Positions 38,702 through 48,050 are shown, numbered from the stretch's first letter. The stretch: DNA of 64,000 nt from Nocardiopsis sinuspersici (GCA_008638415.1 VWVT01000015.1:1-64000); one strand, 5' to 3'. A program made the numbers and translations. The notes: generated from the letters alone by a model not told the origin.

Positions 38702-39850
38702 ATGTCCAGTGACCGCCAAGGCCTCGTCGTCGACGCGCTCCTCGGGTTCGCCGTCTTCGCCGTGGTGGCGATCGCCGTTGGGTCCGACGTCAGCGACAGG
38801 GGGAACCTGCCCCTGGGCTACGCGATGGCCGCCGTGCTCGGCGCGCTCATGCTGGTCCGCCGCCACCGGCCGGTCGCGGTCCTGGCGGCCACCTCGGTCC
38901 TGGTCATCGCCAACTACGTGCTCGACCTGCCGACCATCGGCCTGGCGGTCCCGGTGGCCGCCGCGCTGTACTCGGCGGCGGAGGCGGGCCGGGCCTCCTG
39001 GGCCGCCTCCGCCGCGGCCGCCCTGGTGGGGATCTCCACCGCGGCGCGCCTGGGGGAGGGGCAGGACCCCGCCTACCTCCTGGGGTACGAACTGGCCTCC
39101 ACCGTGGCCGTCATGGGCGCCGCCGTCGCCCTGGGCCACGTGCAGTGGCAGCGCCGCCGGTCCGACCTCCAGCGTGCGCGGATCACCGCTCTGGACCGGC
39201 AGGCGCGCGAGTCGGAGTCGGCCGAGCGCCTGGCGCTCGAACGCACCCGCATCGCCCGGGACCTGCACGACGCCGTGGGACACCACCTGTCCGTGGTGTC
39301 CCTGCACACGGCGGTGGCCGCCGAGGCCCTCGGCGACGACCCCGCGGACGTGCCCGGCGCCCGGTCCGAGCTGGAGCACGTCGCGCAGGCGGCCCGGGCC
39401 GGACTGCGCGAACTGCGCGCCACCGTGCGCGCGCTGCGCGACGCCGACCCGGGCGAGGACCGGGTCTCGTCCCTGGCGCACCTGGGCGAACTGGTGGAGA
39501 CGGTCCGCGCGGCCGGGGTGGACGTGGCGGTGTCCGGCGCCCCGGAGCCGGGGGAGGTGCCGGGCATGGTGGACGCGACCGCCTACCGGATCGTCCAGGA
39601 GGCGCTCACCAACACGCTGCGCCACGCCCGCGCCCGCCGGGCGCGGGTGGGCTTCACGAGGGAGGACGGAGTGCTCGACGTGACGGTGACCGACGACGGG
39701 CCGGCCGCACCGGCCGGCTCCCCGGCCGGCAGCGGACTGGCGGGGATGCGCGAGCGGGTGCGCCTGGTCGGCGGATCGGTGGAGGCGGGTCCCAGGCCCG
39801 GGGGCGGGTTCGGTGTGCACGCACGGCTGCCCCTCGGGGGTGACCGGTGA
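38702..39850 (+). CDS. Two-component sensor histidine kinase (NarL/DesK class)
   Basis: Membrane sensor kinase (382 aa). Four to five hydrophobic helices fill residues 10-145 with almost no external loops, so the signal is probably sensed within the membrane. A short coiled segment follows (QRRRSDLQRARITALDRQ). The HisKA_3 domain holds the phospho-acceptor His189 in RIARDLHDAVGHHLSVVSLH, and HATPase_c has the N-box QEALTNTLRHA and G-box GSGLAGMRERV. The stop overlaps the regulator start (GTGA), so the pair is translationally coupled. Confidence 0.93.
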   Translation: MSSDRQGLVVDALLGFAVFAVVAIAVGSDVSDRGNLPLGYAMAAVLGALMLVRRHRPVAVLAATSVLVIANYVLDLPTIGLAVPVAAALYSAAEAGRASWAASAAAALVGISTAARLGEGQDPAYLLGYELASTVAVMGAAVALGHVQWQRRRSDLQRARITALDRQARESESAERLALERTRIARDLHDAVGHHLSVVSLHTAVAAEALGDDPADVPGARSELEHVAQAARAGLRELRATVRALRDADPGEDRVSSLAHLGELVETVRAAGVDVAVSGAPEPGEVPGMVDATAYRIVQEALTNTLRHARARRARVGFTREDGVLDVTVTDDGPAAPAGSPAGSGLAGMRERVRLVGGSVEAGPRPGGGFGVHARLPLGGDR

Positions 39851-40539
39851 TCCGGGTCCTGCTCGTGGACGACCAGCCCCTGGTGCGCACCGGTGTGCGC
39901 GCCCTGCTGGAACGGGACGGGGGGATCGGGGTGGTCGCCGAGTCCGGGAACGGCCGCGAGGCGCTCGTGGACATCGACCGGTACCGGCCGGACGTGGTCC
40001 TGCTCGACCTCCAGATGCCCGCGATGGACGGGCTCGCCGTGCTCCGTGAACTGGGGCGCCGGGCCGACAGGTCGCCAGGGGGACATGTCGACACGTCGAC
40101 GGACCGGCGCACCCGTGTGGTGGTCCTCACCACGTTCGGCGAGGACGACAACGTGTTCGCCGCGCTCCGGCTGGGCGCCTCCGGCTTCCTGCTCAAGGAC
40201 GCCGGCCCCGGGGAGCTCAGGGAGGCGGTGCGCACGGTCGCGGCGGGGGAGGCACTGCTCTCCCCGGGGGTCACCCGCCGGGTGATCGAGCGGCTCGCCG
40301 ACACCTCGGTCGATCCGGAGGCGGCGGCCCGCCTGAACGTGTTGACCGGCCGGGAGCGGGACGTGCTCGCACTGGTGGGCCGGGGCATGTCGAACCAGGA
40401 GATCGGCGCCGAGCTACACCTGAGCCCGGCGACCGCCCGCACCCACGTGGGCCGTGTGCTGGCCAAGCTCGGGGCCCGCGACCGGGTGGGCCTGGTGGTG
40501 ATCGCCTACGAGACGGGTCTGGTCCGCCCCGGCGGGTGA
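39847..40539 (+). CDS. NarL-family response regulator with an unusual receiver insertion
   Basis: Partner of the upstream kinase (230 aa). Receiver: acidic pair in LLVDDQPLVRTG, phospho-acceptor Asp54 in VVLLDLQMPAMDG, switch Thr in VVVLTTFGED, and Lys in GFLLKDAGPGE. LuxR HTH: LTGRERDVLALVGRGMSNQE and LSPATARTHVGRVLAKLGAR. Between helix 3 and strand 4 (about 73-86) there are some 14 extra residues, RSPGGHVDTSTDRR. They are encoded by DNA (40065-40102) that matches a small repeat found just after the gene and elsewhere. The fold could tolerate this loop, but it may alter activity. Confidence 0.93.
   Translation: MIRVLLVDDQPLVRTGVRALLERDGGIGVVAESGNGREALVDIDRYRPDVVLLDLQMPAMDGLAVLRELGRRADRSPGGHVDTSTDRRTRVVVLTTFGEDDNVFAALRLGASGFLLKDAGPGELREAVRTVAAGEALLSPGVTRRVIERLADTSVDPEAAARLNVLTGRERDVLALVGRGMSNQEIGAELHLSPATARTHVGRVLAKLGARDRVGLVVIAYETGLVRPGG
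40065..40102. repeat. GTCGAC-type small repeat, copy inside the response regulator
   Basis: CGACAGGTCGCC, then AGGGGGACATGTCGACACG, then TCGAC. It matches 40559-40600 at most positions and keeps the reading frame. Related copies are near 27358, 33075, 48026 and 52665. Confidence 0.75.
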
Positions 40540-40558
40540 GGGGAGGGTCGGAACGCGT

Positions 40559-40638
40559 CGACAGGTCGCCGTGGGGACACGCCCACACGTCGACACGTCG
40601 ACACGTCGACACGTCGACACGTCCGTACGTCGACACGT
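40559..40638. repeat. GTCGAC-type small repeat with tandem ACACGTCG units
   Basis: Starts CGACAGGTCGCCGTGGGGAC and runs into four or five tandem ACACGTCG units, then a degenerate ACGTCCGTACGTCG end. It fills the gap between the convergent regulator and anti-sigma genes and can fold because ACGTCGAC-type units are nearly palindromic. Confidence 0.85.
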
Positions 40639-40661
40639 CACCCCGGCGGCTCTCCGGGGTC

Positions 40662-41537
40662 TCAGGGGGCCTGGACGGTCCCCTGGTCGAGGACGCTCTT
40701 CGCCGTGTCGCCGCCCTGGGCGCAGCGCGGGTCGACCACGTACACCTCGTACCGCTCGCCCCGGGGAGCGAACAGCACCCATGCCCGGGAGCCCCCGTCG
40801 CCGTAGGAGGCGTCGTCCACCAGGGTGAAGCGCGTCCCGAACTCCTCGCCGAGAAGCAGGGCGCACTCCTCCACCCCGGCGGGCACGGGCTCCACCGGAG
40901 CCATGGGCTCGACGCCCTCGGAGGAGGGCGCGCCCCCCACGGGGGACCGGTCGAGCGTCAGGGCGGCCTGCTCGGGCAGGGACGCGTCGGTGTAGACGGT
41001 CTCGCTCCGCACCACCTGCGGCGTGTAGGACTGAGCGGCCTCCGGAGCGGCCTCCCCGCCCCCCTCCTCCTGGAGCGGGGCGGCGACGCCACTGGACTGG
41101 TCCGCGGCCGGGGAGAGCATGCCGTTGAACACGGCCGCGCCGCCGCCACCGATGACGACCGCGGCGGCGGCCACCATCATCAGCTTCGGCATGAAGCCCG
41201 GACCGTGCCCGCGCCTGCGCCTGCGGGAGAGGGGGACCACCGTGGCGCCGGAGGCCGGGGCCCCGGCGGCGGGAGCCGCGTCGTCTCTCGCGGGGCTCTC
41301 GGCGGCGCGTTCGCGCACCGCCTCGGCGATGCGCCGGTCGAGGAGGTCGGCGACGTCCCGGGGCATGGCGGGAGCCGGTGCGGCGGCCAGCGCCTCGCCG
41401 ACCCCGGTCAGTTCGTCCAGGGTCGACGCGCAGGTCGCGCAGGTGTCTATGTGGGATGCGACGGTGCGTTCCTCGTCGGGCTCCAGAAGCTCCTCGGCGA
41501 AGAATGCGAGTGCCTCCACATCTGGGTGGGACGTCAC
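40662..41537 (-). CDS. Membrane anti-sigma factor with zinc-finger motif
   Basis: Probable inhibitor of the neighbouring sigma factor (291 aa). The N-terminal cytoplasmic ZAS-like motif is H29xxxC33xxC36 (ASHIDTCATC). A single membrane helix (about 115-138, LMMVAAAAVVIGGGGAAVF) follows basic residues, and ~150 extracytoplasmic residues may sense envelope stress. GTG 41537 overlaps the sigma-factor stop by four bases, the standard sigma/anti-sigma coupling. The C-terminal half matches no family I recognise. Confidence 0.9.
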   Translation of the reverse strand: MTSHPDVEALAFFAEELLEPDEERTVASHIDTCATCASTLDELTGVGEALAAAPAPAMPRDVADLLDRRIAEAVRERAAESPARDDAAPAAGAPASGATVVPLSRRRRRGHGPGFMPKLMMVAAAAVVIGGGGAAVFNGMLSPAADQSSGVAAPLQEEGGGEAAPEAAQSYTPQVVRSETVYTDASLPEQAALTLDRSPVGGAPSSEGVEPMAPVEPVPAGVEECALLLGEEFGTRFTLVDDASYGDGGSRAWVLFAPRGERYEVYVVDPRCAQGGDTAKSVLDQGTVQAP

Positions 41538-42160
41538 GATGGGTTGGCACCTCCTCTCCCAGTTGTGACGTCTCCGGGGTGCTGAGGGTTCCTCAGATGG
41601 GCCAGTGAGGGCAGAAGTTTGGCGCGACCTCGCGCACACCTGCTCTTGACCGTCCCCGACGCGACGTCCAGGATCTCGGCGGCCTCCTCCACGCGGTAGC
41701 CGAGCATGTCCACGAGGGTCAGTGCCATGCGCTGGTCCAGCGGGAGCAGCTCCAGGGCGGCGTGCACGTCCATGCGCGCCTCCGTCTGCGAGGCGTGGTC
41801 CGGGGCGCCGCCCATGCGGCCGAGCCGCTCGTTGGACATCACGTCCAGGGTCGAGTCCTCGGTGGGGGTGGCCGGGCGCACCTTGCGGCGGCGCAGCCGG
41901 TCGTGGCAGGCGTTCACCACGATCCGGTGCATCCACGTGCTCACCTGCGACTCGCCACGGAATCGGTCGGCGGCGCGGAACGCGGACAGGAACGCGTCCT
42001 GGAGCGCGTCGGAGGCCTCCTCGGGGTCGCCCATCATCCGCACGGCGACAGCCCAGAGGCGCTCACGGTGACGACGCACCAGGACCGCGAAGGCCTGGTC
42101 GTCACCCTGAGCGTGCCTCGTCAACAGCTCCCGGTCAGGAAGCTCCTGGACGGCGTCCAT
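41534..42160 (-). CDS. sigM: RNA polymerase sigma factor, ECF type, SigM-like
   Basis: Extracytoplasmic-function sigma factor (208 aa). Region 2 (about 20-95) has DPEEASDALQDAFLSAFR and STWMHRIVVNACHDRLRRRK. Region 4 (about 130-185) has LLPLDQRMALTLVDMLGYRV and GTVKSRCARGRAKL. The symbol rests on position: pseudokinase, sigma, anti-sigma, then trxB/trxA is the sigM locus order in actinobacteria. It follows the pseudokinase gene by 36 bases. Confidence 0.93.
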   Translation of the reverse strand: MDAVQELPDRELLTRHAQGDDQAFAVLVRRHRERLWAVAVRMMGDPEEASDALQDAFLSAFRAADRFRGESQVSTWMHRIVVNACHDRLRRRKVRPATPTEDSTLDVMSNERLGRMGGAPDHASQTEARMDVHAALELLPLDQRMALTLVDMLGYRVEEAAEILDVASGTVKSRCARGRAKLLPSLAHLRNPQHPGDVTTGRGGANPS

Positions 42161-42196
42161 CAGCGCTGATCACATATCCCCACACATCGGCGTCCG

Positions 42197-43822
42197 TCAG
42201 AGGCCGCGTACCTCGACCTCATTGATGGTCCCACGCCATTTGCCGTCGTCGTTGGGCAGCTTCGTGAACCAGATCAGCACGTACTGCCCGGACGCGCCCT
42301 CGTCGAGGGAGACGGTCGTGGAGCCGCCCACCGTCTCCTGCGTGACGGCGGGGAGGTTGGCGTCCAGACTGCTCTGGTCGCCGACCGACTTGTCGTCGCC
42401 GACCCGGATCTCCACCGGGTACTCCAGTTCGGGCATCTCCAGGACGACCTCGTGGACCTCCTGGCTGGAGCCCAGGTCCAGCAGCAGGCCGACGCCCCCC
42501 TTCTGCATCTCCAAGGGGTCCCAGTAGCCCTGGGTGCTCCAACCGGTGGAGGGGTCGCCGTCGTAGGCCTTCGGGGCGTTCTCCGAGTGCTCCTCGCCGT
42601 CGCCGCCCGGCAGCGGGTCGAAGCCCTCGGCGCCGGCGATCTCCAGGCCGCTCAACTCGGGACCGTCGTCCTGTGTCTCCTCCGCGGCGCCGCCACCGGA
42701 AGAGGTGTCGTCTCCGCTGGAGCGCATCATCACCCCGACCGTCCAGGCGCCCGCGACCACGGCGGCGAACAGCACCACCGCGAGCGCGCCGATCAGGAGC
42801 TTCCTGGCGGAGGGCTGTGCGCGGGCGTCCCGCCGGTCCATCCGGGAGGGGGCCGGGCGCTCCGCGCGCTGTACGTCCTCGCTCCTGTGCGTGCTCCCGC
42901 CCCGCTGGGCGCCTCCGCCCCGCTGCGCCGCCGCGCCGTTGCGGGCGCTGCGGCGGGGACCGGAGCCTGTGCTGTCGAACTCGCCGGTGCGGCGGGAGGT
43001 CCCCGGCTCGGGCGGCGGGGTCGACTCGGCGGGGGAGACGGGGAGGGGGATGAGCCGGGGCACCTCGGCCATGGCCGCGCAGAACTCGGCGGGGGAGGTG
43101 ATCGGCGGTCCGGGCACCACCTGCCCCGCGAGGTGCGGCAGGGCCGCGCGCGTGGTGATGGTTCCCAGGGGCTCGGTGATGCCCCGCCGGATCTGGTGCG
43201 GCGGGTAGGGGCCCGCCGAACCCTGCGGCGCGGCGGGCAGGCCGCTCTGCGGGCCGCCGGGCCAGTGCCCGGTGAGCGCCGCGTAGAGCAGGTTGCCCAG
43301 GCCCTGGGCGTCGGCCGCCGCGGGGTCGGCGACACCGTTGCCCAGCAGTGCGGCGTCCACGCCGATGCCGGTCACCTTGACCGCGCCCCCGCTGCTCCAC
43401 ATGAGCTTGCTCGGGGTCAGGCACAGGTGGTGCAGGCCCCCCGCGTGCGCGGCGGCGATGGCCTCGGCCGCCTCGGCGACCAGGCCGGCGGCGCGCTCGG
43501 ACTCCATGGGGCCCTGCGCGAGGAGGTCGGCGAGGGAGGAGCCGATGACCCACTCCTCGACGACGTAGGGGACGGGGGCGGAGTCGTCCGCGTCGAAGAC
43601 CTGTGTGACGCGGGCGTCGGGGATGCGGCTCGTGGCCCGGGCGGCGCGCACGACCTCGGACGTGCGCGGGAAGCCCTCGGTGAAGGTCCACACCGCGACG
43701 GGTCGCGCGAGGGTCTCGTCGGTGGCCTTCCAGCGGGTGGCTCCGCCGGTCTCGCTCACCACCTGGTCGAGGCGGTAGCGGTTGGCCAGCTTCGCCCCGG
43801 GTTCGATGAGGAAGGTGCTCAT
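42197..43822 (-). CDS. Membrane pseudokinase with extracytoplasmic discoidin-like domain
   Basis: Protein-kinase-like regulator of lipid II flipping (541 aa), the Streptomyces-type counterpart of the kinase-like C-terminal part of mycobacterial MviN. The kinase fold (about 15-265) lacks key residues: the VAIK lysine position reads VAVWTF, the HRD loop reads HHLCLTPSKL and DFG is VTGIGVD. It should therefore bind partners rather than phosphorylate. A disordered Arg/Pro linker, one membrane helix (LLIGALAVVLFAAVVAGAWTV) and an outer beta domain with YDGDPSTGWSTQGYW, like F5/8 discoidin domains, follow. It is downstream of murJ and upstream of sigM. Confidence 0.9.
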   Translation of the reverse strand: MSTFLIEPGAKLANRYRLDQVVSETGGATRWKATDETLARPVAVWTFTEGFPRTSEVVRAARATSRIPDARVTQVFDADDSAPVPYVVEEWVIGSSLADLLAQGPMESERAAGLVAEAAEAIAAAHAGGLHHLCLTPSKLMWSSGGAVKVTGIGVDAALLGNGVADPAAADAQGLGNLLYAALTGHWPGGPQSGLPAAPQGSAGPYPPHQIRRGITEPLGTITTRAALPHLAGQVVPGPPITSPAEFCAAMAEVPRLIPLPVSPAESTPPPEPGTSRRTGEFDSTGSGPRRSARNGAAAQRGGGAQRGGSTHRSEDVQRAERPAPSRMDRRDARAQPSARKLLIGALAVVLFAAVVAGAWTVGVMMRSSGDDTSSGGGAAEETQDDGPELSGLEIAGAEGFDPLPGGDGEEHSENAPKAYDGDPSTGWSTQGYWDPLEMQKGGVGLLLDLGSSQEVHEVVLEMPELEYPVEIRVGDDKSVGDQSSLDANLPAVTQETVGGSTTVSLDEGASGQYVLIWFTKLPNDDGKWRGTINEVEVRGL

Positions 43823-44098
43823 GATGGGAGTGACGGGTGCCAGTGCCGTTGTTGCGCGCGTTCCCGGGCTCCGCGGTCACCTGTGGACCGGAGCGGTACG
43901 GGGTACGTGCGTGGGGGTCGGCCCTGACTGCTGTCCCCAGCCTCCCTTCGGGCAGCTCGGATGAACATTGCTGTAGCGGTAAAGCGATGCCTGTCCATGC
44001 TAGGACGCCTGAACAGCATCTTCGGAGGGCATCGGGTACTCATCCACCTTCTGGGGCGTAACGGCACATGACCACCCAACATCGTCTGTTCCTGGTGA

Positions 44099-45967
44099 TC
44101 AGCGGCGTAGCAGTCGTGTTTTGAGCAAATCGAGGAATGACGTGACTTCGGTCACATTGAGAAATCTGGCGGTGAGCACGAACAGTACTGCACCGACGGC
44201 ACCGCCCGCCGCCATCGACGTCAGAGCGGGCCAGACGTCGCCCGGCAGGTCCCGGAAGAGGTGGATCATCACCGCCCCGAAGACCGCTGCCGGGACGGTC
44301 GCCAGGTACAGCCTGAACAGTGTGGCCGCGGTCCGGCGGCCGTCCAGGCCGTTCAGCCGCCGGTGCAGCAGGAACCACATGGTGACGGAGCCCACGACGT
44401 AGTACAGGCCGTAGGGCACCGGCAGCCACACCACGACGTACTGCGGCTCCACGAGGAACAGCAGGCCGACCGCGGTGACGGCGTGGGCGGTCTCGGCGGG
44501 GATCGACACCAGGGCCGGGGTCCGGGTGTCGCCCAGCGCGTAGAACACGCGCATCTGGAGCTGGAACAGCGTGAACGGGATCAGCATCAGGCAGAAGACC
44601 ATGAGGATCCGCCCGATCGCCGCAGCGTCCTGCGCGCTCGTGCTGCCCTGCGCGTAGATCAGCACGCAGAACGGGATCGCGAAGACGATCATCGCGACCG
44701 AGATCGGCACGATCAGTACCGACGACAGCCGGAAGCCGCGCGAGAAGTCGCTGCGCACCTGGTCCTTGCGGCCCGCCGCGACGTGCTCGCTCATACGCGG
44801 CAGCAGAGCGGTGATCACCGAGACCGCGATGACCGCGTACGGAAGCTGGAACAGCATCGACGCGAACTTGTACGCCGCGATACCCGCGCCGGAGTCGAAG
44901 CCCGCCTCGGCGGCGCGGGCACCGGCCCGCGTCGCCACGTTGGTGGACACGAGCGCGCCCAGTTGCGCCACGACGATGTAGAGCATCATCCACGAGGCGG
45001 CGCCGGCCGCCTCGCCCAGTCCCGAGCCCCGCAGGTCCAGGCGGGGCCGCCAGCGGAAGCCCGCAGCGGCCAGCGCCCACACCAGGACGGCGGCCTGGAC
45101 GACCTGGCCGGCGGCCGTGCCCAGTCCCAGCAGCATCAGCTCGCCGGAGGTCACGCTCGACGGGTCCCGGCCCGGCCCCGCCAGCTCCAGGAACCACAGG
45201 CCGACGCCGATGATGACCAGGTTGTTCAGCACCGGCGCCCACATGGGTGCGCCGAACCTGTTGCGCGCGTTGAGCATCGCGCTGGCCAGGCCGCTCGCGC
45301 CGATGAAGAAGATCTGCGTGACCAGGTAGCGGGCCAGGACGACCGAGACCTCGTACTGGTCCCCGGAGAACCCGCCCGCGTAGATCCGGATGAACCACTC
45401 CGCGATCAGCACCGACACCAGGGTGAGCGCGAACAGCGCCAGCAGCATCAGCGTGACCAGGCGCTGCTCGATCCCGTTCCCGCCGTCGGCGTCCAGCTTG
45501 CGCCGCTTGACCAGGAACGGCACGAACACGCTCGCCAGCAACCCGCCGATGAGCAGGTCGTAGACCATGTACGGGACCATGCCCGCCGTCTGGTAGGCGT
45601 CGCCCAGCAGTTGGGTGCCGATCGCCGCCGCCAGGATGATGGTGCGGACGAACCCCGTCACCCGGGAGACGACGGTGCCCAGCGCCATGACCGCGCTGGA
45701 CTTGGCGATGTTGCCCGGCGCGGTGTGGGCGCTGCCGCCGATCTCGTCGCCGTCCTCCAGGCCGGCCCTGTCCGCGGTGCCCACGTCACCGATGTCGCTC
45801 GGGTCCCGAAGCGTCCTCAGCCCCGTCTCGGGCTCGGTGTCCGGCTCGTCGTGCTCGTAGGTGTCGAGCACGTCCTCCGGCATGACCATGTGCCGCCGAC
45901 GGAGGTCGCGGCCCCCCGGCGGGTCGGCCTCCGCCGGAGGCACGTGTTGTGACTGGTCGCTGGACAC
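44099..45967 (-). CDS. murJ: Lipid II flippase MurJ (MviN), copy 1
   Basis: MOP-superfamily flippase moving the peptidoglycan precursor lipid II outward (622 aa). After a ~90-residue charged cytoplasmic N-terminus come 14-15 membrane helices. Family-typical stretches include VSRVTGFVRTIILAAAIGTQ, LLIGGLLASVFVPFLVKRRK, LNARNRFGAPMWAPVLNN and VFYALGDTRTPALVS. The GTG start at 45967 has AAGGA about 10 nt upstream. It lies 75 bases after a second murJ on the same strand and 276 before the pseudokinase gene. Confidence 0.95.
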   Translation of the reverse strand: MSSDQSQHVPPAEADPPGGRDLRRRHMVMPEDVLDTYEHDEPDTEPETGLRTLRDPSDIGDVGTADRAGLEDGDEIGGSAHTAPGNIAKSSAVMALGTVVSRVTGFVRTIILAAAIGTQLLGDAYQTAGMVPYMVYDLLIGGLLASVFVPFLVKRRKLDADGGNGIEQRLVTLMLLALFALTLVSVLIAEWFIRIYAGGFSGDQYEVSVVLARYLVTQIFFIGASGLASAMLNARNRFGAPMWAPVLNNLVIIGVGLWFLELAGPGRDPSSVTSGELMLLGLGTAAGQVVQAAVLVWALAAAGFRWRPRLDLRGSGLGEAAGAASWMMLYIVVAQLGALVSTNVATRAGARAAEAGFDSGAGIAAYKFASMLFQLPYAVIAVSVITALLPRMSEHVAAGRKDQVRSDFSRGFRLSSVLIVPISVAMIVFAIPFCVLIYAQGSTSAQDAAAIGRILMVFCLMLIPFTLFQLQMRVFYALGDTRTPALVSIPAETAHAVTAVGLLFLVEPQYVVVWLPVPYGLYYVVGSVTMWFLLHRRLNGLDGRRTAATLFRLYLATVPAAVFGAVMIHLFRDLPGDVWPALTSMAAGGAVGAVLFVLTARFLNVTEVTSFLDLLKTRLLRR

Positions 45968-46042
45968 CGTCGGGCTGTCCTTACTCTCGGGCTGGCGGCT
46001 TGGGGCCTCGGCGGGTCAGGGCCGGGGAGGACGGTTACGGCA

Positions 46043-47914
46043 TCAACGACGCAGGCGGCCGCGGACCAGTTCCACCGCCGCGCTCAGCTCCGGAACGCGC
46101 AGCAGCCGCGCGGAGCCGAGGAAGAGCAGTGCGCCGAGGGCGCACCCGGCGACCGGGGCACCGACGTAGGTGGCCAGGCCGGGGCCGACATAGGAGTCGA
46201 AGGCCCAGAGCACACCCAGTCCGGCCGCGATGCTCGGAAGGACGGCCAGGTGCAGGCGCAACATTGTGCCAAGGATGTGCCTTCCGTCAAGACCCCCGAT
46301 GCGCCGGCTCAGCACCATGCCGGCGATGGTCAGGCCGGACAGGAACGAGACCATGAAGCCCGCGGCCACGCCCACGACCACGTTGGCCGGGGGAAGCAGC
46401 AGGTAGGAGGCCAGGGCCAGACCGCTGTGGACGGCCAGGTTGGCGATGGCGATCATCGCGGGGGTACGGGTGTCGCCCATGGCGAAGAACACGCGCAGCA
46501 TCAGTTGGAACACGGTGAACGGCACCAGGCCCAGCGACATGACCGCGAGGATCTGCCCGATGTTGACCGCGTCGGCCACCGAGGTGGAGCCGCGGGCGAA
46601 CGCCAGGACGGCCAGCGGCTCGGCGAACATCGCCACCGCGAACGCGGTCGGCACCAGGACGAACGCGGAGGTGCGCAGTGTGCGGGAGAAGTCCGAGCGC
46701 ACCGAGTCCCAGTCGTGGTCGTCGGCGTGGGCGCTCATCCTGGGCAGGAGCACGGTGATGAGGGAGACCGCGATGATCGCGTACGGCAGTTGGAAGAGCT
46801 GGTACGCCAGGTTGTAGGCGCTGATGCCCGCACCGACGTCGAGGCCCTGCCTGATGCTCGCCACGTTCGCGGCGTTGGCGATGTTGGTGGTGATCCACAG
46901 CCCCGCCTGGGTGAGGAGGGTGTAGAGCATCATCCACCCGGCGGTGCGCACGGCCTCGCCGAGCCCGGAGCCGCGCAGGTCCAGGCGGGGGCGCCAGCGG
47001 TAGCCGGTTCGGGTGAGGGCGACGAACAGCACGAGCGCCTGGAGCACCATGCCGCCCGCGGTACCCGCGCCCAGCAGGACGAGCTGGCCCTCGGTGACGG
47101 TCTCCGGGGTGCGTCCGGGGCCGGCGACCAGCAGGAACATCCCGGCCACGGACATGATGACGATGTTGTTGAGCACCGGGGCCCACACGGCCGCGCCGAA
47201 CCTCCCCCGGGTGTTGAGCATGGCGCTCAACAGGCCGCTCAGGCCCACGAAGAAGATCTGCGCGAGCAGGAACCTCGCCAGGTAGACCGACGTGTCGAAC
47301 TGGGCCTCGGTGAACTGGGATCCGTACAGCCAGATGAGGAGCTCGGCGGCCAGGATCGCGGCCGTGGTGAGGACGAACAGCGCCAGCACCGTGGTGGTGA
47401 ACAGGCGGTTCTCGGTGGCCCTGCCGCCGTCCGCGTCGTTCTTGCGCCGCTTGACCAGGAACGGGATGATGACGCTGGCCATCAGCCCGCCGATGAGCAG
47501 GTCGTTGAGGATGAACGGGATCGTGTGCGCGGTGTGGTAGGCGTCACCGAGCAGGTGGGTGCCGATGGCCGCGGCGAGCACGATGGTGCGGGCGAACCCG
47601 GTGATCCGGGAGGCCAGGGTGCCCACGGCCATGATGACGCTGGAGCGCATCATGCCGCCGCCGGAGTCCGGGCCGCTGTCGGAGTCCGCGTCGAAGCCGG
47701 TGCCCGGCCCCCGGCCGGAGCCGTCGTCGTCACCGGCCGCGGTGTCGGAGGAGGGGTCGGACTCGGGCGCCGTGGCTGTTCTCGGCAGCTTGCCGTCCTC
47801 GAAGGACGGCACGGGGCCGCCGCCGGGGCGGGTCGCGGTCTCGCCCGGGAGCGGGTCCTCGGACTGGGGGGAACGGCGGTGCTGCCCGCCGTCGCTCGAA
47901 GAGTCGGTGACCAC
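46043..47914 (-). CDS. Lipid II flippase-like protein MurJ (MviN), copy 2
   Basis: Close relative of the adjacent downstream gene (623 aa), with the same length and layout: a charged ~90-residue N-terminus, then 14-15 helices. Matching stretches are ASRITGFARTIVLAAAIGTH, LLIGGLMASVIIPFLVKRRK, LNTRGRFGAAVWAPVLNN and VFFAMGDTRTPAMI. By eye roughly half of the residues agree, so the duplication is not recent. Both copies keep the charged membrane residues of the family, so I cannot say which is the main flippase. The start is GTG 47914 with AAGGAA upstream. A small GTCGAC-type repeat lies in its upstream gap. Confidence 0.94.
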   Translation of the reverse strand: MVTDSSSDGGQHRRSPQSEDPLPGETATRPGGGPVPSFEDGKLPRTATAPESDPSSDTAAGDDDGSGRGPGTGFDADSDSGPDSGGGMMRSSVIMAVGTLASRITGFARTIVLAAAIGTHLLGDAYHTAHTIPFILNDLLIGGLMASVIIPFLVKRRKNDADGGRATENRLFTTTVLALFVLTTAAILAAELLIWLYGSQFTEAQFDTSVYLARFLLAQIFFVGLSGLLSAMLNTRGRFGAAVWAPVLNNIVIMSVAGMFLLVAGPGRTPETVTEGQLVLLGAGTAGGMVLQALVLFVALTRTGYRWRPRLDLRGSGLGEAVRTAGWMMLYTLLTQAGLWITTNIANAANVASIRQGLDVGAGISAYNLAYQLFQLPYAIIAVSLITVLLPRMSAHADDHDWDSVRSDFSRTLRTSAFVLVPTAFAVAMFAEPLAVLAFARGSTSVADAVNIGQILAVMSLGLVPFTVFQLMLRVFFAMGDTRTPAMIAIANLAVHSGLALASYLLLPPANVVVGVAAGFMVSFLSGLTIAGMVLSRRIGGLDGRHILGTMLRLHLAVLPSIAAGLGVLWAFDSYVGPGLATYVGAPVAGCALGALLFLGSARLLRVPELSAAVELVRGRLRR

Positions 47915-48025
47915 CGTGGATCAGGGTTCCTTTCGTCCGACTGGGGAATGTCCGGCCGCGGCGCCGTCGTTCGGCTTCCGCGGCTCGGGTACACGTGCGG
48001 CGTGTACCGGCATGGAGACGTATGG

Positions 48026-48050
48026 GTGTGTCGACATGGCGTCCTGTCGG
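48026..48050. repeat. GTCGAC-type small repeat, inverted and shortened copy
   Basis: GTGTGTCGACATGGCGTCCT, then GTCGG. This is the reverse complement of the repeat inside the response regulator, lacking about eight central bases. It lies in the gap between the DUF6049 gene and murJ copy 2. Confidence 0.55.
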
